Shown one piece after another: positions 40,610-49,429 of a stretch of 64,000 nucleotides of DNA (position 1 is its first letter; the number at the start of each line of letters is the position of its first letter). Location of the stretch: contig NZ_FODJ01000001.1 of the NCBI RefSeq assembly GCF_900110345.1, forward strand, positions 558,001 to 622,000. The letters are read 5' to 3'. Made by a program: the position numbers and the translations under genes. Source of the DNA: Amphibacillus marinus (GTDB lineage Bacteria; Bacillota; Bacilli; Bacillales; Amphibacillaceae). Below the pieces are notes generated by a model. The model ran no database searches. It saw only the letters and a list, made by a program, of their open reading frames with translations, and was not told the DNA's origin.

Positions 40610-41812
40610 ATGAGTGTTGATTTAAAAATTGTCGAGAATAAGCAAATGATCGCTCCGCCAAAAACATCTGCTTCACTATGGGATTGGGTGAGAAATAACC
40701 TGTTTAATAATTGGTACAATACGATTCTTACGTTTGTTGCTGGGTTTATCATTATTGGCATCGCCTATAACGTATTAAGTTGGGTCCTCTTTGAAGCTCA
40801 GTGGACTGTTATTACTAATAATTATCGACTGTTCATGGTTGGGCGCTACCCCCTGTCTGAACTATGGCGGATTTGGAGCTTATTAACGATCGTATCCTTT
40901 ATGTTCGGTCTATGCTCGGGCAGCTTTAAGGGGACGATCTTACGATTATCTGGGATTCTTGCTGGCATTTATCTGATCCACTTGCTTGCTCCCTTTACAG
41001 CAAGCAGTTCAAAAGTTTGGCTAGCTGTGCAGTTAGCTGGGTTAGTAATCGGGTTTTTAATTGCGCTTAAACTACCCTATAATAAGCGAATTGCCATTAT
41101 TGGCTGGGTTATTACCATACCTTTAGTATTCTTCTTTATCCATGGTTTTGGTATTCTTCCTGAAGTAAGGACAACATTTTGGAACGGATTGTTACTTACC
41201 GTACTGTTAGCTGGTGTTGCCATTATTTTATCTTTTCCACTCGGTGTTTTACTTGCTTTAGGGCGTACAAGTAAACTACCGGCTATTAAATACTTTTGTA
41301 TTGGCTATATCGAGCTCATTCGTGCAGTTCCACTAATTACAATCTTTCTCATGGCTCAAGTGCTCATTCCGTTATTCCTGCCAACTGGCCTTACAATTGA
41401 CAACTTGTTACGGGTCATGCTAGGGGCAACCCTTTTCACAGCTGCTTATGCCGCTGAGAATGTTCGGGGTGGGTTACAGTCGATCCCTAATGGACAATAC
41501 GAAGCAGCAAAAGCAATTGGCTTGAATCCTTTTCAAACAACGTTTTTTATCGTCCTACCACAAGCACTTCGGGCGATCATCCCGACAATTGTTGGTCAAA
41601 GTATTTCTATGTTTAAAGACACTTCACTTGTTGCTATTGTTGGTTTACTTGATCTACTTGGGATTGCGCAATCGGTTAAATCAAATCCTGAATTTTTAGG
41701 GCGTCACATGGAGGTTTATATTTACATTGCATTTGTGTACTGGGTTATTGCTTACTCAATGTCCTATTCAAGTAGACGAATTGAGAAATCATTAGGTGTG
41801 GGAGAACGTTAG
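40610..41812 (+). CDS. aapM: General amino-acid ABC transporter, permease AapM type
   Basis: This 400-residue second permease has an N-terminal extension with a DWVRNNLFNNWYNT start typical of AapM/BztC. It also has many helices and the EAA loop YEAAKAIGLNPFQTTFFIVLPQA. Its ATG follows GAGAGGTGA, which overlaps the end of aapQ, so the two are coupled. Confidence 0.88.
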   Translation: MSVDLKIVENKQMIAPPKTSASLWDWVRNNLFNNWYNTILTFVAGFIIIGIAYNVLSWVLFEAQWTVITNNYRLFMVGRYPLSELWRIWSLLTIVSFMFGLCSGSFKGTILRLSGILAGIYLIHLLAPFTASSSKVWLAVQLAGLVIGFLIALKLPYNKRIAIIGWVITIPLVFFFIHGFGILPEVRTTFWNGLLLTVLLAGVAIILSFPLGVLLALGRTSKLPAIKYFCIGYIELIRAVPLITIFLMAQVLIPLFLPTGLTIDNLLRVMLGATLFTAAYAAENVRGGLQSIPNGQYEAAKAIGLNPFQTTFFIVLPQALRAIIPTIVGQSISMFKDTSLVAIVGLLDLLGIAQSVKSNPEFLGRHMEVYIYIAFVYWVIAYSMSYSSRRIEKSLGVGER

Positions 41813-41847
41813 GTTACAGATTAATCAAAATTAAGGAGGCTATTTAA

Positions 41848-42627
41848 ATGGCACAATCACAAAGTAGTGTAGAGGTGAGTCCGATGGCTAAATCAGAGGA
41901 AACAATTATAACCTGTGAGGGCATTAATAAATGGTTTGGTGATATGCATGTTCTAAAAGATGTTAATTTAACAATTAAAAAAGGAGAGGTGCTTGTTATC
42001 CTCGGCCCTTCTGGATCCGGAAAATCAACGTTTATTCGAACGATTAACGGTTTGGAGCCGATTCAAAAAGGACATATTGAAATTGATGGGGTTAGCTTAA
42101 CACATGATATTAAGGATATTGAAGCAATCAGAAGGGAAACAGGCATGGTTTTTCAACAATTTAACCTGTTCCCGCATATGACAATCCTTAAGAATATTAT
42201 GCTTGGGCCAATTTGGGTTAAGAAGAAACCTAAGGCAGAAGCAGAGAAGATTGCGCGCGAACTACTCGAACGTGTTGGAATACCTGAACAAGCGGACAAA
42301 TATCCCGGACAACTATCTGGCGGCCAACAACAACGTGTTGCTATTGCAAGAGCACTGGCAATGCAGCCTGAAATTATGCTGTTCGACGAACCTACCTCAG
42401 CTCTTGATCCGGAGATGATTAAAGAAGTATTAGATGTTATGAAAGAACTTGCTCGCTCTGGGATAACGATGCTGTGCGTGACGCACGAGATGGGCTTTGC
42501 CCGAGAGGTAGCCGATCGGATTGTTTTATTCGACGGTGGCGAAATAGTTGAAACTGGGACACCAGAAGAGTTATTTGATAATCCTAAACATGAACGGACC
42601 AAGCTCTTCCTATCTCAAATTCTTTAA
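41848..42627 (+). CDS. aapP: General amino-acid ABC transporter, ATP-binding protein AapP type
   Basis: This 259-residue ATPase has Walker [11 protein letters not shown]-loop [10 protein letters not shown], signature [15 protein letters not shown], Walker [14 protein letters not shown] and H-loop CVTHEMGFA. It powers the importer. A strong AAGGAGG precedes the ATG at 41848; an internal ATG at 41884 is possible. A terminator follows. Confidence 0.93.
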   Translation: MAQSQSSVEVSPMAKSEETIITCEGINKWFGDMHVLKDVNLTIKKGEVLVILGPSGSGKSTFIRTINGLEPIQKGHIEIDGVSLTHDIKDIEAIRRETGMVFQQFNLFPHMTILKNIMLGPIWVKKKPKAEAEKIARELLERVGIPEQADKYPGQLSGGQQQRVAIARALAMQPEIMLFDEPTSALDPEMIKEVLDVMKELARSGITMLCVTHEMGFAREVADRIVLFDGGEIVETGTPEELFDNPKHERTKLFLSQIL

Positions 42628-42636
42628 ATAATTAAA

Positions 42637-42672
42637 AAGAACCGACAGGCAAATTAATGCTTGTCGGTTCTT
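42637..42672. terminator. Terminator between aapP and pgl
   Basis: A 14-base stem (42637-42650 with 42659-42672, one G-T) around an eight-base loop lies between convergent genes. It has A-rich and T-rich edges, so it could act in both directions. Confidence 0.8.
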
Positions 42673-42698
42673 AAGTTTAATTAGCCAAAGCCTTCTAC

Positions 42699-43745
42699 CT
42701 AGCCAAGTATTTTAATACATACTGACTCAGGTGCCACAACATCAGTTTGAACAGCAGTTAATTTACCTGTCTTCTTATTTCGTTCAAACAAAGTCAGTGT
42801 ACCTGTTTTTTGGTTTGTGGCAATAAGGTATTGATCATCAGGAGTTAAGATAAAATCTCGTGGCCAGTCCCCTTCTGTTGATGTCCATTCAACAAATTCA
42901 AGTAAATGTGTTTGATCATTTATTTGAAATACAGCAATGCTGTTGTGTCCACGATTGGCAACATAGACAAATTTCCCATCTGCTGAGATATGAATGGCAC
43001 TACCATCATTCACCGTTGTATGCTCATCAGGGATTGCCTTAATTGTTCCTAATAACGCAAACGCACCTGTTTCTTGATCATATTTTAACGTGAGCACCTC
43101 TGAGGTTAATTCAGTCATAACATACGCATATGCACTATTAGGCGCGAAGCTAATATGTCGTGGCCCACTACCTGCTGGTGTTTTAAATACATGTTTTCTA
43201 ATCAGCTTACCCGCACTTAGTGCGTAAGTTGTAATCTCATCACTTCCTAAATCCACCGCAATAACGAAGCGCTCATCAGGAGAAAAACCCGCATAATGCA
43301 TATGGGGCTTATCTTGACGTTCATGAGGACCAGAGCCATCATGCTCAGCTACATCAGAAATTTCTTTTAATGAACCATCCTCATTCGTCACATAAGCAAC
43401 AATTTGCTTGGTATGATAATTAGCAGTGACTATTGTTCGATTGTCACTTGCAACACTAACATGACACGGGGGTGAACCAGGCAAAGTTAAGCTATTTAAT
43501 TTTGTTAACTGCTTTGTATGAGCATCAACTGCAAAGGCTGTTACTCCTCCTTGGTCACCTTCTTTAGCTACTGCATATAAGTACTTCTGATCGTTAGTCA
43601 TTGTTACATAAGTTGGATTATCTAACACTGCTACTGATGTGACATTCACTAGTTTTTTTTCATTTAGATCTAATGTGAATTTGTAGACACCCTCACTTTC
43701 AGCTTTTGTATATGTACCTATATAACCATGTAATTGCTTCGTCAT
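42699..43745 (-). CDS. pgl: 6-phosphogluconolactonase (YkgB-type beta-propeller)
   Basis: This 348-residue lactonase-family protein folds as a seven-bladed beta-propeller and hydrolyses 6-phosphogluconolactone in the oxidative pentose-phosphate path. GYIGTYTKAESEGVYKF, GSGPHERQDKPHMHYA, GSGPRHISF, YVANRGHNSIAVF and WPRDFILTPD are typical. Length matches B. subtilis Pgl (349). AAAGGAGAGG precedes the ATG. It stands alone between terminators. Confidence 0.9.
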   Translation of the reverse strand: MTKQLHGYIGTYTKAESEGVYKFTLDLNEKKLVNVTSVAVLDNPTYVTMTNDQKYLYAVAKEGDQGGVTAFAVDAHTKQLTKLNSLTLPGSPPCHVSVASDNRTIVTANYHTKQIVAYVTNEDGSLKEISDVAEHDGSGPHERQDKPHMHYAGFSPDERFVIAVDLGSDEITTYALSAGKLIRKHVFKTPAGSGPRHISFAPNSAYAYVMTELTSEVLTLKYDQETGAFALLGTIKAIPDEHTTVNDGSAIHISADGKFVYVANRGHNSIAVFQINDQTHLLEFVEWTSTEGDWPRDFILTPDDQYLIATNQKTGTLTLFERNKKTGKLTAVQTDVVAPESVCIKILG

Positions 43746-43842
43746 TTTACCTCTCCTTTAATTAATCATTTACTTACCACATATTATAACAAAAATCAGG
43801 TTAACCCACTAGGATAAGGTATTTAAAAAAACCATTTTGTTT

Positions 43843-43879
43843 AAAAAACCGACAAACAGATTAATATCCGCTTGTCGGT
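43843..43879 (-). terminator. Strong terminator after the 46-residue peptide gene
   Basis: On the minus strand a 14-base stem (43879-43866 with 43861-43848, two G-T pairs) over a four-base loop is followed by a run of T residues to 43843. It ends the ECF sigma and small peptide unit. Confidence 0.85.
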
Positions 43880-43892
43880 AACTGCATTAATT

Positions 43893-44033
43893 TTATTTCA
43901 TTGAGCCTTTCATCATTTGACTCATTTGTTGAAAAGGATGGAAATTGCCATTATGACGCATACTATAATATGTTGCACAGCCAATACCAATGGATGCGAT
44001 CAATGGGATAATCATATTACTTTTGTGATTCAT
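43893..44033 (-). CDS. 46-residue membrane peptide downstream of the ECF sigma gene
   Basis: An ATG at 44033 with GGGAGGTGA nine bases upstream opens a 46-codon frame. After MNHKSN comes the hydrophobic stretch MIIPLIASIGIGCATYY (residues 7-23), then a Met/Gln-rich tail with QQMSQMMKGSMK. It resembles the short YtxH/DUF3918-like membrane peptides of bacilli, but the assignment is weak. It lies 62 bases after the sigma factor, and both seem to end at the same terminator. A role in holding the sigma factor is only a hypothesis. Confidence 0.6.
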   Translation of the reverse strand: MNHKSNMIIPLIASIGIGCATYYSMRHNGNFHPFQQMSQMMKGSMK

Positions 44034-44095
44034 CTACCATCACCTCCCTACTAATAGCATGCCCCGCTTTTTAATTGCTAGCCCAGCAATATATG

Positions 44096-44626
44096 CTAAT
44101 CATGGCAAGGATTCCACAGAATGAGCTGCTTACGCGCACGGTGAAGTCTTGTTTTAACCGCTGAGAGGGAAATATTTAATTTCTCTGCTATTTTTGCGTC
44201 TGATAAATCATTGGTTAATTTTAATTCAATAACTTGGCGTAATCGAATTGGCAAATTGAGCAAAGCCTGTTGAATTAATTCAATATTAACTTGATAATCA
44301 AATTGATCCTGCACTTGCTTAGTCGCTACACAGCATTCATGTCCTTCTTCTGCCTGTGCCTCGACAGAAGCAACACTATACTTTGTTTCTTTGCGATAAA
44401 AATCGATCGCCGTACGAATGACTATCGTTCTTAGCCACGCCCTTCCTTTGGCATGATCAGACAAATAAACATAATTGCGATAAGCTTTTATATAGGCTTC
44501 CTGAATGACATCCTCGGCGGTATAGTGATTATGGACAATTCGTTTTGCAATGTAATACATTTCCTGATAGTACGCTTTAAAATAACAATTAAAATCAAAC
44601 TGTTCTTGCGCTTGTAGTGCTTCCAT
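44096..44626 (-). CDS. ECF-type RNA polymerase sigma factor
   Basis: This 176-residue sigma factor has region 2 (residues about 12-80: YFKAYYQEMYYIAKRIV, AEDVIQEAYIKAY, AWLRTIVIRTAIDFYRK) and region 4 (about 118-170: LPIRLRQVIELKL, AKIAEKLNISLSAVKTRLHRAR). A cysteine pair, ECC, lies in the linker. It is the last large gene of the GntR-ABC unit, 31 bases after the permease. There is no recognisable zinc-binding anti-sigma factor beside it. Target promoters cannot be told. Confidence 0.88.
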   Translation of the reverse strand: MEALQAQEQFDFNCYFKAYYQEMYYIAKRIVHNHYTAEDVIQEAYIKAYRNYVYLSDHAKGRAWLRTIVIRTAIDFYRKETKYSVASVEAQAEEGHECCVATKQVQDQFDYQVNIELIQQALLNLPIRLRQVIELKLTNDLSDAKIAEKLNISLSAVKTRLHRARKQLILWNPCHD

Positions 44627-44657
44627 TCCATCACCCTCCTTCTTGTCATTGCTGTGT

Positions 44658-46601
44658 TTAGTTAATAAAGTAAACTAACGGTTCCATTCTTTGTTTTAAA
44701 TAGATAACAAGGACTTGTTCTTCTACCCATCCTGTATAGTCGTAATAAGGCATTGAATAGAATGTATATGGTACTTGATTTAGTAATTGATCAATGCCAT
44801 CTTCATCGGTAAAAGTTTGATAATCCATGTTTGCTAATTGTCGCTCCAACTCAAATATTGAATTATAGTAATTAATTCCATCATAATAAGGTATTAAAAA
44901 GGCTTGCTCTACATCTGAAGCGGTAATCTTAATTTGATCAAACAATTCTTCTTCCTCTAACCACGCAATTGTCTTAAGATGTTCGTTCGACAATCTTAAT
45001 TCCAAATCACTTTCGTTAACCATTCGAATTGTGGCGGTTGTCATTAAATCAGCTGCATGAGCAGAAACAGTTAAATCATCTTTACCTAGTAAATCAATTA
45101 GGGTGATAATCTGATCTCGATCAGTAATTTCCACTTGCTTGTAGTCTTGATCAGCGGTAAAAGTAATCTTATCGGATCTAGTTGAATTAATCATATGAAT
45201 CGCATTGTTGTATCTTTTATAAGTATCTGTTTCAATAATCTGTTGTAAAGTCGGCTCTTGATAAAATGATTGATCAACATAATATTCACGGATAAGAGTC
45301 GAACCATTATTAAGCTCATATCTTAGTGTGATATTCTCATTACCATAATATAACGTATTATTACGATTTGCTTTGTCGATAAGATCACGGTGAAGATTAT
45401 TTACCAATTCAAGCTCATCGGGCTCAGTAAAGCCAATTAACCCACCATAATAAGATTGTCGTTCAGCAAACATATACGTATCATTAATAACGTAGGCTTG
45501 TGAAACATCCTCAAAACTAGGAATTCTTTTCTCGAAACCAAATACATCAAAAATAATAATTAAGGTTAAAATTAATGTACCAATAAGGTAATAGCCATAT
45601 TCACGCCATTCACTAAATACTCGCCAAGTTTTGTGCACAATAATTTGACTAATCACATAACCGATTAAAGAAAAAATAAAATAGCTAATCAGAATCCAGT
45701 GGTTTGAAACTCTAATCATTCCATAGTAAAATCCGCCAATTAGCATAAAACAAAAGGTAAAGCTATAAATAAACACAGGCTTTAACCTTTGGAAAACAAT
45801 AGCCTGACTTGCTGCTTCTATCGGGCGCTTTAAATATAAAACCATGCTAAATACGAGCAAACAAAGCGATAAACAACTATACATTAGCATTTTCATTTGA
45901 GGTATACCGTTAGAAAAAAAGAAGCTCTCAAAATCTGTAATAGGCGAAAACACTAAAACATGATCCTCTATATAAAATGATTGCGGTATCCCTAACAGTG
46001 CAAAATTAAGATTATAGGTTATTAACATGCTAAAGCCGACTGGAAAGAACATAAAAATATAAGTGAATACCCCTTGAATAATTGAAATACCAGTAAACAT
46101 ACCCACAAATATTGATAAACAATAGACAAAGGAACTTATCACAACACTTATGACTAACCAATGCCAAATATCGCTAAATCTGAACAACAGTGCGACATCT
46201 TGAGTAACATAAATTAGCACAATTAAAAGTGCATTGACCAGATATGAAAACCACAAGCTCGATAACCCGAAGCAAATTTTCTGCCAAAATAAGCGACCAC
46301 GAGATATTGGCAGGCTATGCATGAAATCACTTGCATCCTTTTGATGCAAGTAACGCAAACCAAATACCGCCATTAACACTGGGATAATAAAAATTAAAAT
46401 AACTTGAATTAAGGTAGCAAAAGAAAAAAGTGAATTTGAGTAGTAATAGTAATAATCATCTGCTACCTGCTCAAGCCTGATTAAGATTCCCATCACTACA
46501 GACAGCAGCAACGTTACAAAATGAATAAGACTGATCCAACCAACTTGTCGGAAATCTTGTTTGATCATTTCTTTATTAAACCAGGATGTTCTCGATCGCA
46601 T
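44658..46601 (-). CDS. ABC-2 type permease with large extracellular C-terminal domain (YtrC-like)
   Basis: From the ATG at 46601, nine bases after GGAGG, the protein has 647 residues. About eight to ten transmembrane helices fill the first 360 residues. A largely hydrophilic domain of about 280 residues follows, rich in Tyr, Asp and Glu, which resembles the DUF6449-type tail. It overlaps the ATPase gene by 26 bases. The set recalls the YtrABC antibiotic-response transporter. Substrate unknown. Confidence 0.78.
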   Translation of the reverse strand: MRSRTSWFNKEMIKQDFRQVGWISLIHFVTLLLSVVMGILIRLEQVADDYYYYYSNSLFSFATLIQVILIFIIPVLMAVFGLRYLHQKDASDFMHSLPISRGRLFWQKICFGLSSLWFSYLVNALLIVLIYVTQDVALLFRFSDIWHWLVISVVISSFVYCLSIFVGMFTGISIIQGVFTYIFMFFPVGFSMLITYNLNFALLGIPQSFYIEDHVLVFSPITDFESFFFSNGIPQMKMLMYSCLSLCLLVFSMVLYLKRPIEAASQAIVFQRLKPVFIYSFTFCFMLIGGFYYGMIRVSNHWILISYFIFSLIGYVISQIIVHKTWRVFSEWREYGYYLIGTLILTLIIIFDVFGFEKRIPSFEDVSQAYVINDTYMFAERQSYYGGLIGFTEPDELELVNNLHRDLIDKANRNNTLYYGNENITLRYELNNGSTLIREYYVDQSFYQEPTLQQIIETDTYKRYNNAIHMINSTRSDKITFTADQDYKQVEITDRDQIITLIDLLGKDDLTVSAHAADLMTTATIRMVNESDLELRLSNEHLKTIAWLEEEELFDQIKITASDVEQAFLIPYYDGINYYNSIFELERQLANMDYQTFTDEDGIDQLLNQVPYTFYSMPYYDYTGWVEEQVLVIYLKQRMEPLVYFIN

Positions 46602-47481
46602 AGCCAACGCCCTCCATTTCATAAACAAAAATCTCTTCTAGAGTTAATGGTAGTAAATCATAGACAAGTGGCGCTTCTTGGCTAAATGCTTGATCGACAA
46701 CGTCTCGTTCACCTTTAATAATAAATTGATAGACACTGCCGCGCTTTTCTTGATGTAATATTTGAAAAGTACTGTAGAATTCCGCTGCCGGCTCTTCCTT
46801 AAATGCAACTTGTACCTTGTGAATATCACTTTTAAGATCATCAAGATCCTTCTCTAGTAGAAATTTACCATTATGTAGTATACCAATATAATCGCAAATG
46901 TCCTCGACTTCTCTTAGATTATGTGATGATACAATTACCGTCATTTCCCGTTCTGCTACATCATTAACAATCAAATTTTTTATTTTTTTGCGAACAACTG
47001 CGTCAAGACCATCAAACGGTTCATCTAAAATTAAATAATTAGGCATCGCACTTAATGCCAGCCAAAAGGATACCTGACGTTGCATACCTTTTGAGAATTG
47101 CTGCACTTTACTTTTAAGATCCAAATTTAACACTTGCTGAAGCTTATCAAAACGCTCCTGGCTCCAGCTTGGATAGGTTGCTGCATAGAATTGAGCCATC
47201 TGCTTAACCGTGTATTGCGGGAAGTAATAGGGTTGGTCAGGAATAAAAATAATCTGTTGTTTATTCACCGTATTTTCAAAAACAGCTTGATTATTTATGA
47301 GTACCGATCCCTTATCCTGCTTGAGCACACCCGCCATCATCTTTAATAAGGTTGTCTTACCCGCTCCATTTGATCCCAGCAATCCATAAATGGAACCTTT
47401 ATTAACTGAAACATTTATTTTATTTAGAATTGGTTTTTTACCATATGCTTTTGTTAAATCTTGAACTTGGATCATGCTCAT
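46576..47481 (-). CDS. ABC transporter ATP-binding protein (YtrB-like)
   Basis: This 301-residue ATPase has Walker A GSNGAGKTTL, Q-loop FIPDQPYYFPQYT, signature-like FSKGMQRQVSFWLAL, Walker B YLILDEPFDGLD and H-loop IVSSHNLREVEDI. The degenerate signature, KGMQ, is usual in this YtrB/EcsA-like group. It overlaps the GntR gene by four bases and the permease gene by 26, giving tight coupling. Confidence 0.9.
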   Translation of the reverse strand: MSMIQVQDLTKAYGKKPILNKINVSVNKGSIYGLLGSNGAGKTTLLKMMAGVLKQDKGSVLINNQAVFENTVNKQQIIFIPDQPYYFPQYTVKQMAQFYAATYPSWSQERFDKLQQVLNLDLKSKVQQFSKGMQRQVSFWLALSAMPNYLILDEPFDGLDAVVRKKIKNLIVNDVAEREMTVIVSSHNLREVEDICDYIGILHNGKFLLEKDLDDLKSDIHKVQVAFKEEPAAEFYSTFQILHQEKRGSVYQFIIKGERDVVDQAFSQEAPLVYDLLPLTLEEIFVYEMEGVGYAIENILV

Positions 47482-47864
47482 TCCCCTTCCTTACTGTGCA
47501 GGTGATGATTGGCTCGCTCAATTAATTCAATTATGTCTTGCTTCGTCACACCTAAAAACAACGCCTCTTGAATCAATTGGCTTAGGCTAGCTTTAATTGT
47601 ACGTATTGCTTCCCCGTTCTCCTCTTCAACCATTGGCGCAACAAAACTGCCTTTTCCCTTTATTGAATAGATAAAACCCAATGATTCAAGCTCACGATAA
47701 GCTTTCTGAATCGTATTAGGATTAATCGTCATTTGTTGTGCAAGTGTACGAACAGACGGGAGTTTTTCATCAGTTTGGAGCACTTTTTTTATAATAAGTG
47801 CCTTAAACTTATCAACCAGTTGCTGATAAATTGGATCGCGACTCCTTAGATCTAACTCAAACAT
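47478..47864 (-). CDS. GntR-family transcriptional repressor (YtrA subfamily)
   Basis: This 128-residue protein has the GntR winged helix-turn-helix at residues about 10-75 (RDPIYQQLVDKFK, KLPSVRTLAQQM, INPNTIQKAYRELES, GKGSFVAP) and only a short dimerising tail. That is the YtrA subfamily layout. Such repressors control the ABC transporter operon they lead and are released by cell-wall antibiotics in B. subtilis. An inverted repeat fitting an operator lies just upstream. Confidence 0.92.
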   Translation of the reverse strand: MFELDLRSRDPIYQQLVDKFKALIIKKVLQTDEKLPSVRTLAQQMTINPNTIQKAYRELESLGFIYSIKGKGSFVAPMVEEENGEAIRTIKASLSQLIQEALFLGVTKQDIIELIERANHHLHSKEGE

Positions 47865-47879
47865 AACACCCTCCCTTTC

Positions 47880-47915
47880 AACTGTATTAACCGTACTAGT
47901 TTATTTAATACAGTT
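47880..47915 (-). promoter_or_regulatory. Inverted-repeat operator of the GntR-ABC operon
   Basis: The 11-base arms AACTGTATTAA (47880-47890) and TTAATACAGTT (47905-47915) are perfectly complementary with a 14-base gap. The site covers the expected transcription start and ends 15 bases before the GntR start codon, a good position for autorepression. The protein that binds is inferred. Confidence 0.7.
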
Positions 47916-47917
47916 AC

Positions 47918-47946
47918 ATCTTACTCCACCTTTGTGTCTTTGTAAA
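47918..47946 (-). promoter_or_regulatory. Sigma-A-type promoter of the GntR-ABC-ECF operon
   Basis: On the minus strand TTTACA (47946-47941) and TAAGAT (47923-47918) are 17 bases apart. The start would be about 47911, inside the inverted repeat. Confidence 0.65.
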
Positions 47947-48001
47947 GAAGAAAATTTAATTTAAATGATCTCTAGAATAGCTTAGTAAGGATTTTCACAA
48001 T

Positions 48002-48045
48002 AAAAAAACCTTAAACTTCGGATAATAATATCCTTTGTTTAAGGT
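48002..48045 (-). terminator. Terminator after the MhqD-like gene
   Basis: ACCTTAAAC (minus strand, 48045-48037) pairs with GTTTAAGGT (48016-48008). An inner AAAGGATA/TATCC pairing adds stability, and a T run follows to 48002. Confidence 0.8.
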
Positions 48046-48064
48046 AAACGTATTAATTAATAAA

Positions 48065-48676
48065 TTATTGATTTAACAGATTGGTCGTATACCAGTCTTT
48101 CGCAGCATTTAATTCCGTATGTGATAATTGATGACCATTTTCCTCCCAATGAACCGTTACCACTGCCTCCTGGCTAGTTAATAACCCTTCCAGCTCAGTC
48201 GTTTCCTCTGGAGCACAGAGCGGATCATTTACACCAGCACCAATAAAAATAGGAATATCAATCTGCATTGGTCTAGAAATATCACGGAGAGGCACCATTG
48301 GGTGATGCAATACCGCACCTTTAAACACGTTTTTATAATGGAACAGCAAGCTGGCAGCAATATTCGCACCATTTGAATAGCCAATAGCAACAACAGTATC
48401 CCTGTTAAAATTATACCGTTCACTCGCTACAGAGATAAACTGATTAAGCTCTGCTGTTTGTTTAACAAGATCTTGTTCGTCAAAAACGCCCTCTGCCAGT
48501 CTTTTAAAAAAACGAGGCATGCCATTTTCGACTACATTCCCTCTCACACTTAAAACACTAGCATCAGGGTCAATTCGATCAGCAATTGGCAGCAAATCTT
48601 TTTCCGTCCCACCCGTACCATGCAACAACAATAACACTGGATGATCATTACTCCCCTGCTTAAATAAATGCTTCAC
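48065..48676 (-). CDS. mhqD: MhqD-like alpha/beta hydrolase (carboxylesterase)
   Basis: This 203-residue hydrolase starts at a GTG (48676; KHLFKQ), nine bases after AGGAGGG. It has LLLLHGTGGTEKDLLP for the oxyanion hole, SVRGNVVENGMPRFF, the nucleophile Ser in GYSNGANIA, and Asp/His in AGVNDPL and NGHQLS. It matches B. subtilis MhqD (YodD), part of the quinone and aldehyde stress response. A longer frame up to 48766 lacks a ribosome site. The substrate is not known. Confidence 0.85.
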   Translation of the reverse strand: MKHLFKQGSNDHPVLLLLHGTGGTEKDLLPIADRIDPDASVLSVRGNVVENGMPRFFKRLAEGVFDEQDLVKQTAELNQFISVASERYNFNRDTVVAIGYSNGANIAASLLFHYKNVFKGAVLHHPMVPLRDISRPMQIDIPIFIGAGVNDPLCAPEETTELEGLLTSQEAVVTVHWEENGHQLSHTELNAAKDWYTTNLLNQ

Positions 48677-48879
48677 TATCTTCACCCTCCTTTTTAGTTT
48701 GAATTCAAGATAATAATAGCAATTAAGGCGAGGCGATGTCAATTGGTAGCCTGTTAACCAAACCATTGTTTATTCAAAATAATACTGTCATATTAATTGA
48801 AAGCGGTTTCAAATAACTTTAGCAAATAACTGGTTTAAAAACCAGTTATACGGGAAAAAATAAGTACTAGCCATACTAA

Positions 48880-49095
48880 TTAGTTTAGAATTACAGTTTG
48901 AATCCAAATAAAAATAACGGTAAACGTTATGCCGCTAATAATTAAATTCTTTATCCGATTAGATAGAGGATTCGGGATTAAGTATAATGCCAAGCCTGCA
49001 ATTGCAATCGTAATTAAGACAACTGCTGAGAAATAAATAAAAAGACCAAGTAAGTTTTCAAACGGTTCTTGTATTGCTTCTTTAATCAATTCCAT
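48880..49095 (-). CDS. Small two-helix membrane protein, function unknown
   Basis: This 71-residue protein has two hydrophobic helices: LLGLFIYFSAVVLITIAIAG at residues 15-34, and IISGITFTVIFIWIQTVIL at 52-70. A short loop containing PNPLSNR lies between. TTGAGGTGA lies close upstream of the ATG. It is divergent from sda. No family is recognised. Confidence 0.6.
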   Translation of the reverse strand: MELIKEAIQEPFENLLGLFIYFSAVVLITIAIAGLALYLIPNPLSNRIKNLIISGITFTVIFIWIQTVILN

Positions 49096-49236
49096 GGACT
49101 CACCTCAAGATAAATACATAAATAACTTATACTATCAATCATGATAAAGTATTTTCAACTATTTCACAATAAGAAAATAGCGATTTTATCATTATCTTTG
49201 CCACAACATCTATATAACAAAGGAGTGTTGCCCAGT

Positions 49237-49371
49237 ATGAACTTGCTAACTGACGATTTGCTCGTGGAAGCTTACTTATCCGCAATTGATCATCACTTAG
49301 ATCAGCGCTTTATTAAATTGTTGTGGAGTGAAATAAGCACAAGGCAATTAAACGTAAATAAGATTAATTGA
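49237..49371 (+). CDS. sda: Sporulation histidine kinase inhibitor Sda
   Basis: This 44-residue protein matches Sda, which binds the KinA/KinB dimerisation domain and blocks sporulation when DNA replication is disturbed. LLTDDLLVEAYLSAIDHHLD and QRFIKLLWSEISTRQL form the two-helix hairpin. The ATG at 49237 follows AAAGGAG; the frame runs back to 49141 but the extra part is not Sda-like. No DnaA box of the TTATCCACA form was seen upstream. Confidence 0.88.
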   Translation: MNLLTDDLLVEAYLSAIDHHLDQRFIKLLWSEISTRQLNVNKIN

Positions 49372-49382
49372 TCCCCGTAACA

Positions 49383-49422
49383 AATAAGCGAAGCACCTCT
49401 TTAATGAAGTGCTTCGCTTATT
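49383..49422. terminator. Bidirectional terminator between sda and the DUF5392 gene
   Basis: A perfect 14-base stem (49383-49396 with 49409-49422) over a 12-base loop lies between convergent genes. Confidence 0.88.
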
Positions 49423-49429
49423 ATTTAAA

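Noticed and set aside
49141-49236. N-terminal extension of Sda and a DnaA box upstream of it
   Set aside because: The extension has no Sda similarity and lies before the AAAGGAG site. No TTATCCACA-type 9-mer was found; only partial AT-rich matches occur.
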